Positions 7,586 to 15,474 of a DNA stretch of 64,000 nt are shown one piece after another. The position numbers and the translations under genes are program-made. Source of the stretch: Actinoplanes sp. TFC3 (GTDB taxonomy: Bacteria > Actinomycetota > Actinomycetes > Mycobacteriales > Micromonosporaceae); contig NZ_LOJP01000002.1 in assembly GCF_001553785.1 (NCBI RefSeq), positions 241,804 through 305,803 on the forward strand. Reading direction: 5' to 3'. The notes under the pieces are model-generated. The model worked only from the letters and a program-made list of their open reading frames with translations, had not been told where the DNA came from and ran no database searches. The stretch's first letter is position 1, and each line of letters opens with the position of its first letter.

Positions 7586-8179
7586 GTGCTTGCCTCCACC
7601 CTCGCCGGCTTCGCCGCGTCTCTCGGCCTCATCGTCGCCATCGGCGCGCAGAACGCCTTCGTGCTGCGCCAGGGACTACGCCGCGAGCACGTGATCCCCG
7701 TCGTCGTGACCTGCGCCCTGTCCGACCTCCTGCTGATCACGGCAGGCATCGCCGGCCTCGGCGCTCTGGTGGCCGCGCGCCCCGCAATCGTCACGGTCAT
7801 CAAGTGGGCCGGGGCCGTTTTCCTGATCTCGTACGCCGCCCTGGCCGCCAAACGGGCAATCAAGCCCTCCGCCCTGGCTCCCACCGACCGCGGCCCAGCC
7901 ACGCTGCGCGCGACGCTGCTCACCTGCTTGGCGCTGACCTATCTCAACCCGCACGTCTATCTCGACACGGTGCTGCTGCTGGGTTCCGTCGCACAACAGC
8001 ACTCCTACCGATGGCTGTTCGGCGCGGGAGCAGCGCTGGCCAGCATCGTCTGGTTCACGGTGCTCGGGCTGGGAGCCAGGCGCCTGGCTCCCGTCCTGTC
8101 CAAGCCGCTGGCCTGGCGCATCCTCGACGCCGCGATTGCCATCGTCATGGCCGCCCTCGGCATCGCCTTGATCGTCTAG
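7586..8179 (+). CDS. lysE: LysE/ArgO-family basic amino-acid exporter
   Basis: A 197-aa membrane protein with about six hydrophobic segments and the LysE signature GLIVAIGAQNAFVLRQGL near the N-terminus; TYLNPHVYLDTVLLLG is also conserved. It exports lysine/arginine from the cytoplasm. The start is a GTG at 7586 with no clear ribosome site, so the mRNA may be leaderless. It is divergent from its regulator gene, as in Corynebacterium. Confidence 0.88.
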   Translation: MLASTLAGFAASLGLIVAIGAQNAFVLRQGLRREHVIPVVVTCALSDLLLITAGIAGLGALVAARPAIVTVIKWAGAVFLISYAALAAKRAIKPSALAPTDRGPATLRATLLTCLALTYLNPHVYLDTVLLLGSVAQQHSYRWLFGAGAALASIVWFTVLGLGARRLAPVLSKPLAWRILDAAIAIVMAALGIALIV

Positions 8180-8321
8180 CGCCGCAGCGGGAAATCGTCA
8201 TGCCTCGCACGCTGGAACAATCGGCGTTCGGGGCGCTTCTCCAGATCTGACCGCGAACCCCCGGTCCACCCGATCAGGGCTCTGCGCACCATGACGAGGT
8301 TCACATGGACCACACTGCAGC

Positions 8322-8352
8322 TTGACCCTCGACCTTGTCGAGGCTCCAGGGT
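8322..8352 (+). promoter_or_regulatory. MerR-type promoter with 19-bp spacer and internal palindrome
   Basis: A -35-like TTGACC (8322-8327) and a -10-like CAGGGT (8347-8352) are separated by 19 bp, the over-long spacing typical of MerR-activated promoters. Between them lies the perfect palindrome CCTCGAC-CTT-GTCGAGG (8327-8343). It is 20 bp upstream of the MerR-clamp gene, so autoregulation is likely. Confidence 0.6.
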
Positions 8353-8372
8353 GTCGTGCTGTGGGGAGCGAA

Positions 8373-9422
8373 ATGCGGACCATCGGCGAGATTTCCCGGG
8401 CGAGTGGCCTGGGCATCAGCGCACTGCGGTATTACGACCGCGCCGGTGTGCTGGTGCCCGCTGCCGTCGACCCGGCGACCGGATACCGCCTCTATGCGGA
8501 GACCCAGATCCTGGCCGCGCGCCTGGTCGCGGGTCTGCGGCGGGTGAGCATGCCGGTCGCCGACATCGGGCGGGCGGTGGCCGAGCTGCCCGACCCCGAC
8601 GCGGTGCGCAAGATCCTCGACGAGCACCAGGTGCGGCTGGAGGACGGCCTGACCGAGGCCCGGCGTGAGCTCTCCCGGCTGCACCGTCTGCTGGCGGCCG
8701 GCCATCACCTGGAGGAGACCACCGTGACTCAGATCAACATGCCCGCCGAAGCCCTGGTTACCGCGCTGGATGCGGTGCGCTTCGCCGCGTCCACCGACCC
8801 CGCCCTGCCGATGATCAACGGCATTCTGCTCGAAGTCGAGCCGGAGACCATAACCCTGGTGGCCACCGACCGTTTCCGGCTTGCGGTCGCGGGTTCGCCG
8901 GCCCGAGTGACCGGCCCACCGGTACGGGTGGTCGCGCCGTTACCGTTCGCCGACGCGCTCCGCCCCCTGCTCACCGGTGATGTCGCGCTGGACGTCACGC
9001 CGGAGGCCATCACGGTGTCGACGCCGGCCGGACGCCTCGATGCCACGCCACTCACCGTTGACTTCCCCGATCACCGGCGCGTGATCAGCAACGACTCGCA
9101 CCCGGCCCGGCGCATCTCCATCGACGCGCCCAGCCTGCGCACAGCGGTGTACGCCGCGGCCCCGGTGCGCCGTGAATACAACGGGATCTCGTTCGAGGTC
9201 ACCATTTTGACCTTGGATCCGACCGGCACCCTGCGCACCCTGAACGAGACGGAATGGACCACCGACTCGCCGTCGCATGTAGCGGTCAACCGGGAGTTCC
9301 TGCTGCAGGCCCTCGATGCGGGCGGCCCGTGCCAGCTGGTGCTGGAGCTGGACGGTCCGATCAAGCCGCTGGCCATGCGCAGCACCGACAGGTTCTCTCT
9401 GCTCATGCCTGTCAAGCACTGA
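8373..9422 (+). CDS. MerR regulator fused to a DNA polymerase III beta-clamp-like domain
   Basis: A 349-aa protein from the ATG at 8373, four bases after GGGGAG. Residues 1-110 are a MerR winged helix (MRTIGEISRASGLGISALRY) with the dimerisation coiled coil. From about 115 to the end the chain matches two beta-sliding-clamp domains: TLVATDRFRLAVAG in the middle and a C-terminus IKPLAMRSTDRFSLLMPVKH, close to the DnaN tail LLMPVRL. The normal DnaN domain 1 is absent, replaced by MerR. What the clamp folds do in a regulator (dimer ring, partner binding, ligand sensing) is unknown. It is followed 12 bp later by an aldolase-like gene. Confidence 0.8.
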   Translation: MRTIGEISRASGLGISALRYYDRAGVLVPAAVDPATGYRLYAETQILAARLVAGLRRVSMPVADIGRAVAELPDPDAVRKILDEHQVRLEDGLTEARRELSRLHRLLAAGHHLEETTVTQINMPAEALVTALDAVRFAASTDPALPMINGILLEVEPETITLVATDRFRLAVAGSPARVTGPPVRVVAPLPFADALRPLLTGDVALDVTPEAITVSTPAGRLDATPLTVDFPDHRRVISNDSHPARRISIDAPSLRTAVYAAAPVRREYNGISFEVTILTLDPTGTLRTLNETEWTTDSPSHVAVNREFLLQALDAGGPCQLVLELDGPIKPLAMRSTDRFSLLMPVKH

Positions 9423-9434
9423 AAGGTTGACGCC

Positions 9435-10499
9435 GTGGATGACGAGGTTCGCGCTCTCAAAGCAGCTTGCACCGACACGTTCCTGGGCAACGGGCTGGGA
9501 CGCTCACGCGACCTGCTGGCCACGATAGATCCGGATGCCGGCCAGGATGTCTACGGCGACGGCGGCGTGGTCAAGCAGCTCGAGGAACGCATCGCGGCAC
9601 TGCTCGGCAAGCCGGCGGCGGTGTTCCTGCCCAGCGGGACCATGGCTCAAGCCGCGACGCTGCGAGTGCACGCCGATCGGCGGGGCACCCGGACCATCGC
9701 CTGGCATCCTTACTGCCATCTCGAGCGGCACGAGTCGCAGGCGCATCAGCGGCTGCACCAATTGGTGGGCCGGTCCACCGGCGACCTGAGCCGGCTCCTC
9801 GAGCTGAGCGACCTCGAAAAGATAGCCGAGCCACTCGCCGCCCTGGTGCTTGAACTGCCTCAGCGCGATCTGGGTGGCCAGCTTCCGTCATGGGAAGACC
9901 TGGCCGCGCAGACCGGCTGGGCCCGCGACCGCGGTGCGGCGGTGCACCTCGACGGCGCCCGCCTCTGGGAAGCCACCGCCGGCTACGAACGTTCCACCGC
10001 CGAGATCGCAGCGCTGTTCGACACGGTCTACGTGTCCTTCTACAAGGGAGTCGGCGCGCTGCCGGGCTGCTGCGTGGCCGGCCCCGAGCAAGACATCGCC
10101 CAGGTACGCGAGTGGCGCTCACGCCTGGGTGGCACCCTGTTCGCGCTGTGGCCGGCGGCTTCCTCGGCGCTTGCCCGGCTCGACGTGACGCTTGAGGAGA
10201 TGCCCGCCCGCATGCGCCACGCTCGTGCCATCGCCGAGGCGCTGCAGTCCGTCCCCGAGGTTCGCGTGCTACCGGATCCTCCGCAGACCCCAATGATGCA
10301 TCTGCTGTTCGCCACCAGCGCTGACGCCTTCCGCGCCACCAGTCGTCGCCTCGCCGAACAGACCGGCCTCTGGCTCTGGCCCACCGCGAGTCCCACCGCC
10401 GAACCCGGCTTCGTGGTCACCGAGCTGACCGTCGGCAGCGCGACCCTGCGCCACAAACCCGAGGCGATTGCCGAAATCCTCTCTAAGCTCTGCACATAG
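9435..10499 (+). CDS. Threonine-aldolase-like PLP enzyme (beta-eliminating lyase family)
   Basis: A 354-aa fold-type I PLP protein. The cofactor Lys is K204 in VSFYKGVGALPG; the Asp that holds the pyridine nitrogen is in AVHLDGARLWEA. The N-terminal DVYGDGGVVKQLEERIAALL is typical of low-specificity L-threonine aldolases, which split threonine/allo-threonine to glycine and acetaldehyde. The GTG start at 9435 follows the MerR-clamp gene by 12 bp, so they form an operon. Exact substrate is not determinable. Confidence 0.8.
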   Translation: MDDEVRALKAACTDTFLGNGLGRSRDLLATIDPDAGQDVYGDGGVVKQLEERIAALLGKPAAVFLPSGTMAQAATLRVHADRRGTRTIAWHPYCHLERHESQAHQRLHQLVGRSTGDLSRLLELSDLEKIAEPLAALVLELPQRDLGGQLPSWEDLAAQTGWARDRGAAVHLDGARLWEATAGYERSTAEIAALFDTVYVSFYKGVGALPGCCVAGPEQDIAQVREWRSRLGGTLFALWPAASSALARLDVTLEEMPARMRHARAIAEALQSVPEVRVLPDPPQTPMMHLLFATSADAFRATSRRLAEQTGLWLWPTASPTAEPGFVVTELTVGSATLRHKPEAIAEILSKLCT

Positions 10500-10546
10500 G
10501 TGATGCTGAATGGGGTAGATGTGCGCCCCAGCCCCGGGAGGCATGC

Positions 10547-11968
10547 ATGTCGGTTGCGAATGGCGCATCGAGCAAGTCAGGAACGAACCCGGCCCGCTTG
10601 ACCGGATTGATGCTGGCTGCGGCGGCAGTGTCGGCTGTCTCGGCGCTGCTGTACGGCTACGACACCGGCATCATCTCGGGTGCGCTGCTGCAGATTCGGC
10701 GGGACTTCGACACCGGCAGCGGCATGGAACAGGTCATCGCCGGGGCGATCCTGCTCGGCGCGGTCATCGGTGCGCTGGCCTCCAGCCGGTTGTCGGAGCG
10801 CTGGGGGCGGCGGCGAACGGTGCTGCTCATCTCGGGCGTCTTCGCGCTCGGTGCGGTGCTGGCCTCCGTGGCGCCGACCGCGGTACTGCTCGCGCTCGGT
10901 CGCGTGGTCCTCGGTTTTGCGGTCGGCGGCGCCACCCAGACCGTGCCCATGTACGTCGCCGAGCTCGCCCCGGCGAAACAGCGCGGCCGGCTGGTCCTGA
11001 CCTTCCAGGTGGGCATCGGCGTCGGCATCGTGATCTCCACGCTGGTGGGTGCCAGTGAGGCCCTGTCCTGGCGGGTCTCGATCGGGCTCGCCGCGGTGCC
11101 GGCCGTCGTCATGCTCCTGCTCATGCTGCGGCTACCCGAGAGCCCGCGCTGGCTGGTCAAGCAGAACAGGCGCGACGAGGCCGAGCAGGCGTTGCGCCGC
11201 GTGCGCTCGGACAGCGCCCACCTCGACCGGGAGCTGGGCGAGATCCTCGACCTGGAAACGCAGGAGCGCGAGGTCAAGGCCAAGAACCGCGGGTGGTCCG
11301 GGCTGCGCCAGGCCTGGGTACGCCCCGCGCTGGTGGTCGGCTGCGGCATCGCGATCTTCACCCAGCTCAGCGGCATCGAGATGATCATCTACTACGCCCC
11401 CACGATCCTCACCGACAACGGCTTCTCCGAGTCCGCCGCGCTGCGGGTCAGCGTGGGGCTCGGCGTGACCTACCTGGTGATGATGATCGTCGGTCTGAGC
11501 ATCGTCGACCGCGTCGGCCGGCGCCGCCTGACCCTGATCATGGTGCCCGGGGCCGCGCTCAGCCTGGCCGTGCTCGGCGCCCTGTTCGTCACCGGTCACA
11601 GCGGCCGCGGTAGCACCCCGTTCATCGTCACCTGCCTCATCGTCTTCATGTTCTTCAACGCCGGCGGCCTGCAACTGATGGGCTGGCTGACCGGCTCCGA
11701 GATCTACCCCTTGGCCGTACGCGCCGCTGGCACCAGCGTCCAAGCCGCCACCCTCTGGACCACCAACCTGCTCATCACCACCACGCTGCTGACCATCATC
11801 AACGCCATCGGCCCCGGCCCCACCATGTGGCTGTACGCCGCCTTCAACGTCGCCGCCTTCCTCTTCGTCTGGCGGCGCATGCCCGAGCTCACCGGCCGCA
11901 GCCTCGAACAAATCGAAACCCAGCTACACGAAGGCAACTTCAAACCAGCCGACTTCGCCCGAACCTGA
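10547..11968 (+). CDS. Sugar-porter MFS transporter
   Basis: A 473-aa protein with about twelve membrane segments. Sugar-porter signatures are present: LLYGYDTGIISGALL in TM1, RWGRRRT after TM2, PESPRWLV before the central loop and RVGRRRL in the second half. It probably imports a hexose or polyol by proton symport. The ATG at 10547 has GGGAG six bases upstream. Substrate cannot be assigned. Confidence 0.86.
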   Translation: MSVANGASSKSGTNPARLTGLMLAAAAVSAVSALLYGYDTGIISGALLQIRRDFDTGSGMEQVIAGAILLGAVIGALASSRLSERWGRRRTVLLISGVFALGAVLASVAPTAVLLALGRVVLGFAVGGATQTVPMYVAELAPAKQRGRLVLTFQVGIGVGIVISTLVGASEALSWRVSIGLAAVPAVVMLLLMLRLPESPRWLVKQNRRDEAEQALRRVRSDSAHLDRELGEILDLETQEREVKAKNRGWSGLRQAWVRPALVVGCGIAIFTQLSGIEMIIYYAPTILTDNGFSESAALRVSVGLGVTYLVMMIVGLSIVDRVGRRRLTLIMVPGAALSLAVLGALFVTGHSGRGSTPFIVTCLIVFMFFNAGGLQLMGWLTGSEIYPLAVRAAGTSVQAATLWTTNLLITTTLLTIINAIGPGPTMWLYAAFNVAAFLFVWRRMPELTGRSLEQIETQLHEGNFKPADFART

Positions 11969-11971
11969 CCC

Positions 11972-12200
11972 ACCCGGACCCGCTGCCGCTCAGGCGGCGT
12001 GGCCCGGTCGGGTAGGGCGCCGGGGTCGGAGCCGGTCAGGGTGGTGAGGGACTCGCCGGCGTCGATGTACACCAAGGTGGTGCACGTCGCCGTGGAGAGC
12101 GGCGGCGCTTGCCACCACTGCGCCACAGGAGTGCGCCACCACGATCGATGGTTCGCCGCTACTCAGGATTGACTGCAGGGCTTCGATATCCGGCGCCTAC
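11972..12200 (-). pseudogene. Decayed alpha/beta-hydrolase fragment
   Basis: On the minus strand the sequence reads DIEALQSILSSGEPSIVV, then the nucleophile elbow AHSCGAVVASAAA and DVHH. A frameshift near 12060 is needed to continue as LVYIDAGESLTTL. This is the HSxG region of a small alpha/beta hydrolase. A stop lies just upstream and no start or C-terminal part is found, so it is a remnant. The rest of the 11969-12370 interval holds nothing else I can support. Confidence 0.5.
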
Positions 12201-12372
12201 CCCACCCCCGGCGCCCTGGCTACGCTCGCCCCAGCGGTAGCCCGTGGCCTGCTCCAGGATCATCGCGCAACCGGTGAAACCCCCGCACAACCGCCGCCTG
12301 CGCCGCCTACGCCATCCTCCTGAGCAAGTTCAGCCACGAACACGAATTAGCCCAGCCACGACAACAGCAGAG

Positions 12373-12860
12373 CTAAATCTGCTGCAGCCAAACAAAGAAG
12401 AAAGCAACAGCAGGCACCGGCACCGCCAAGGCCCACCAGACCATCCCCCCCCGCAACCGCCCCACCAGACCATCCGCCCCCGCAACCGCCCCTCCCGCAA
12501 CTGAGCCGTAAGCCCCCGATGAACCGCAGCGATCCCCACCAGCGCACCAACAGCAACCGCCGCAATAGGCAAGCTCACCAAGAAGTGCATCGCCCAAGCT
12601 CCCGCCCGCCCGGGACCACCCCACGAATGGTCGTACGGCCCGTGGTCCACGAACCCGTACAACACCCCCCGCAGCACGAACAGCAGCAGCAACCCCAAGG
12701 GAACCAGCGCCGCAATCCCGAGCAGCACACTCAGCCCCACATAAGCCAAAGCCACGGCGCCGCGCGGGGAACTCCGGCGGATCAGTGAAGAAGCGGTAAT
12801 CGGAATCAAGGCGGCACCATAGCCGACGTCACGGACCGAACTCAGAACGCGAGAAGTCAT
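12373..12860 (-). pseudogene. Small membrane protein, frameshifted by a 29-bp tandem duplication
   Basis: From the ATG at 12860 (MTSRVLSSVRDVGYG) the frame gives about three hydrophobic helices, then at RLRGRMVWW enters a Gly/Trp/Cys-rich tail ending at 12330. Removing one 29-bp repeat unit restores a natural ending ALAVPVPAVAFFFVWLQQI with a stop at 12373. As sequenced, the fourth helix is therefore replaced by an out-of-frame tail. Function of the intact protein is unknown; this could also be an assembly or sequencing error. Confidence 0.55.
12434..12491. repeat. 29-bp direct tandem duplication
   Basis: Two copies, 12434-12462 and 12463-12491, are identical at 28 of 29 bases. The unit length is not a multiple of three, so it shifts the frame of the membrane-protein gene that contains it. 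Confidence 0.85.
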
Positions 12861-12901
12861 GCGTCATAGCGTGGTCCGCCGAAGGTCCTTCGAGAATGGG
12901 G

Positions 12902-13279
12902 TTAACCACACCTTTCCTCGTCCGAGCGGGTCAGGCAGAACTCGTTGCCGGCCGGGTCCTGCAGCACCACCCACCCGCTTCCGTCGGCTCCCCGGTGGTC
13001 GGCCAGCACGCTCGCGCCCAGCCCCACCACGCGCGTGACCTCGGCATCGCGCTGGGCTCCGCGCGGTTGCAGGCACACGTGCACCCGGTTCTTCACCACT
13101 TTGGCCTCGGGCACCGCCTGGAAGAACAGCCGGGGGCCGGAGTCCGGCTCGATGACCGCATCGTCGTCGCCGGGGGCGCAGTCCGCGTGCACCGGGGCTC
13201 CGATGACGCTGCTCCAGAAGGTCGCCAAAGCGTACGGATCGGGGCAATCAAACGCTACATTGCGAATAAGGGAGACCAT
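12902..13279 (-). CDS. VOC (glyoxalase/bleomycin-resistance) family protein
   Basis: A 125-aa protein read from the ATG at 13279. It has the glyoxalase-like layout FDCPDPYALATFWSSVIG at the N-terminus, a mid HVCLQP strand and VVLQDPAGNEFCL at the end. Such proteins bind small ligands or metal; several are unassigned in actinomycetes. A longer frame to 14092 is open by GC bias only, because the methyltransferase gene lies on the other strand there. Confidence 0.82.
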   Translation of the reverse strand: MVSLIRNVAFDCPDPYALATFWSSVIGAPVHADCAPGDDDAVIEPDSGPRLFFQAVPEAKVVKNRVHVCLQPRGAQRDAEVTRVVGLGASVLADHRGADGSGWVVLQDPAGNEFCLTRSDEERCG

Positions 13280-13381
13280 ACGGGCCAGCTTGCCAGAGAT
13301 CAGGTAACCGTCCGACAACAAGCTTGCACTGCTCCGGCAACAAGGCCGGTGTAGCGGTACACGCGCGGCTACGGTCGGTCC

Positions 13382-14179
13382 ATGGAGTCCGGACGGCAGT
13401 ATGAGCAGCTTGTGGCCGAGGCCGTGGGCGTATCGATCACGGGCTGGGAATTCGCCTGGCTGGATGGGCGCGCGGTGGGCTCGTACCCGTCGTGGGCCTT
13501 TCCCGAACTCGCCCGCCCGCTGCTGCGCCGCGCGTACAGTCTGCTCGACTTGGACACCGGCGGCGGTGAGCTGCTCGCCGAGTTGGCCCCGCTGCCGCCG
13601 CTGACGGTGGCGGTGGAAAGCTGGGCGCCGAACGTGCCGGTGGCGCGGGACCGGTTGACGCCGTTCGGGGTTTCGGTGGTCACCGAGCTGCCCGGCGGCG
13701 AGGACGTGTTCGACGTGGTGCTCAGCCGCCACGGCCGCCTGCCGGCCGAGGATCTGGCCCGCCTGCTCAAGCCGGGCGGCACGCTGCTGAGCCAGCAGGT
13801 GGGCAGCGACGACCTGGCCGACCTCAACGAGGTGCTCGGCGCGCCGCCGCCCTACCCGCGGGCTTGGACGGCGGAGACGGCGACTGCAGCGCTGCGGACA
13901 GCGGGTTTGAGCGTGACAGAGGTACGAGAAGAGCGCATCCCCCTCACCTTCCACGACATCGGCGCCGTGATCTATCAGCTCCGCGCGGTTCCGTGGCAGA
14001 TCCGCGACTTCAGCGTCGAGAAGTACGACCGGGCCCTGCGCCGCCTGCACGCCATCATCAACACGCAGGGCCACTTCACCGCCACCGCCCACCGGTTCCT
14101 GGTCGAGGCCACCCGCGAGCCGGCCGAACCGGAGCTGGCCGGGGCCATCAATCCAGGAACGCTCCGCAGGACATATTGA
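13382..14179 (+). CDS. Class I SAM-dependent methyltransferase
   Basis: A 265-aa protein. Motif I is LLDLDTGGGELLAEL; the post-motif region VLSRHGRLPAEDLARLLKPGG is typical of small-molecule methyltransferases, and FHDIGAVIYQL follows. The ATG at 13382 is 102 bp from the divergent VOC gene. The substrate is unknown. The last 32 bp overlap the end of a decayed SDR gene on the other strand. Confidence 0.82.
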   Translation: MESGRQYEQLVAEAVGVSITGWEFAWLDGRAVGSYPSWAFPELARPLLRRAYSLLDLDTGGGELLAELAPLPPLTVAVESWAPNVPVARDRLTPFGVSVVTELPGGEDVFDVVLSRHGRLPAEDLARLLKPGGTLLSQQVGSDDLADLNEVLGAPPPYPRAWTAETATAALRTAGLSVTEVREERIPLTFHDIGAVIYQLRAVPWQIRDFSVEKYDRALRRLHAIINTQGHFTATAHRFLVEATREPAEPELAGAINPGTLRRTY

Positions 14180-14430
14180 TCGCGGCCCCGGTCAGCGTCC
14201 GCGCCCAGTCGGAGGCCGCGAACACCGCCACATTGCCCACATCTTCCAGCGTTGCCGTGCGCCCCAGCAACGTCTGACCGACCAGGTCCGCCTCGATGGC
14301 CGCACGCCCGGCAAAATCCTGCGGAATGGCTTCCGGTACGCCGCTGGTCCGCAAGGTGATGACGCGAATGCCGAAGCGCCCGAGTTCCGCGGCGAGTTGC
14401 CGGCGCATGGACTCGCCCCAACCCTGCCGC
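14148..14430 (-). pseudogene. C-terminal remnant of a short-chain dehydrogenase
   Basis: The minus strand encodes MRRQLAAELGRFGIRVITLR, then GVPEAIPQDF, TATLEDVGNVAVFAASDWA and LTGAAINMSCG, the second half of an SDR. The N-terminal TGxxxGIG cofactor loop and the Ser/Tyr/Lys triad are missing upstream. It is therefore a broken gene, ending inside the tail of the methyltransferase. Confidence 0.6.
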
Positions 14431-14550
14431 CGGGAAGGCGTGCGGTGAGTACCAACGAGCAGCCACCCCGGCACGTCGCTCAGAAAGAGGCTAAATCTTT
14501 TTGCTTCTTTCGGCGATCACATCTGCGGCGGTCTCGCGAAGACTGTCCAG

Positions 14551-14694
14551 GTGCGCGATCACCGATTCGACTGGGGCGGTAACCAACCCCGCCGCCTGAC
14601 CCGCCGCGACAAGATCCAGCTCGCGGTCCTCATCCTGCTGCTGCTCGGCCTCCTGGGTGTCCTTGCGGTCGGCGTGTCCGGACTGGGGCGCTGA
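14551..14694 (+). CDS. Small single-pass membrane protein (47 aa)
   Basis: From the GTG at 14551 the frame gives a basic N-terminus (RRLTRRDKIQ) and one strong transmembrane helix (LAVLILLLLGLLGVLAVGV), ending at the TGA at 14694. No convincing ribosome site is seen, so the exact start is uncertain. It directly precedes the G5-excalibur gene and may be in the same transcript. Confidence 0.42.
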   Translation: MRDHRFDWGGNQPRRLTRRDKIQLAVLILLLLGLLGVLAVGVSGLGR

Positions 14695-14701
14695 GAGGTG
14701 A

Positions 14702-15469
14702 ATGCGATGGAGCCGAACAGTGGATCAGTACCGGATAATCACCCATCAAACTGTGCCCGTGACGAATCGGATGCGGTGGTGGAACCGGCTCGGCATCGGC
14801 CCCCGGGCAGGGCTCGTCGCCGCCGCCCTCATTCTGCCCTGCTGCGGCGGCTTGTGGGTCATCGGTGCGGTGGCCGGCGATGACAAACCCGCGGGAACGC
14901 TGAGCGCTGTCGACAATGTCCACGCGGCCACCGGAACGAAATCCCCGGCCGCAGCACCGCTCGCCTCCGCCCTGGCAGCAATCCCGGCAGCGGGCGAAGG
15001 AAACGCGAGCCCGCAAGCAAGCGACAAAATCCCAAGCCAAGAACCGGTGATGACGAAACGCACGATCACCGAGAAGAAAGCGATCCCCTACAAGAAGCGG
15101 CAAGTCGACGATGACTCCCTGCCGAAGGGCGAACGCGAGAAACGCACGACCGGGATCAAGGGCGAGAAGACGCTGACGTACGAGGTCACGCTCGTCGACG
15201 GCCGCGAGCAGAGCCGCGAACTGGTCGGCTCCGAGGTCACCCGCAAGCCGGTCAGCGAAGTTGTGGCCGTGGGAACCTACGAAGAACCGGACGGCGGCGA
15301 CGGCAATTGCACGCCGGGCTATGACCCGTGCGTGCCGGTCGCCAGCGACGTCGACTGTGCCGGCGGCAGCGGCAACGGCCCGGCCTACGTGGACGGCCCG
15401 ATCACCGTGACCGGCAGCGACCCCTACGAGCTGGACCGCGACGGAGACGGCATCGCCTGCGACACGTAG
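14702..15469 (+). CDS. G5-domain protein with excalibur-like calcium-binding tail, membrane-anchored
   Basis: A 255-aa protein from the ATG at 14702; alternatives are the GTG at 14759 and the ATG at 14771. One membrane segment lies around residues 36-58. A G5 domain spans about 118-193 (LTYEVTLVDGREQSRELVGS), a fold that binds GlcNAc-containing cell-wall glycans. The C-terminal 202-255 is excalibur-like with DRDGDGIACD, a calcium loop. This suggests a cell-wall-binding surface protein like Rpf or NlpC accessory proteins, but without a catalytic domain. Confidence 0.8.
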   Translation: MRWSRTVDQYRIITHQTVPVTNRMRWWNRLGIGPRAGLVAAALILPCCGGLWVIGAVAGDDKPAGTLSAVDNVHAATGTKSPAAAPLASALAAIPAAGEGNASPQASDKIPSQEPVMTKRTITEKKAIPYKKRQVDDDSLPKGEREKRTTGIKGEKTLTYEVTLVDGREQSRELVGSEVTRKPVSEVVAVGTYEEPDGGDGNCTPGYDPCVPVASDVDCAGGSGNGPAYVDGPITVTGSDPYELDRDGDGIACDT

Positions 15470-15474
15470 AAAGA

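Noticed and set aside
12902..14092. 396-codon minus-strand open frame
   Set aside because: Only its last 125 codons (12902-13279) have a family match (VOC). The rest is antisense to the methyltransferase and is open through GC codon bias.
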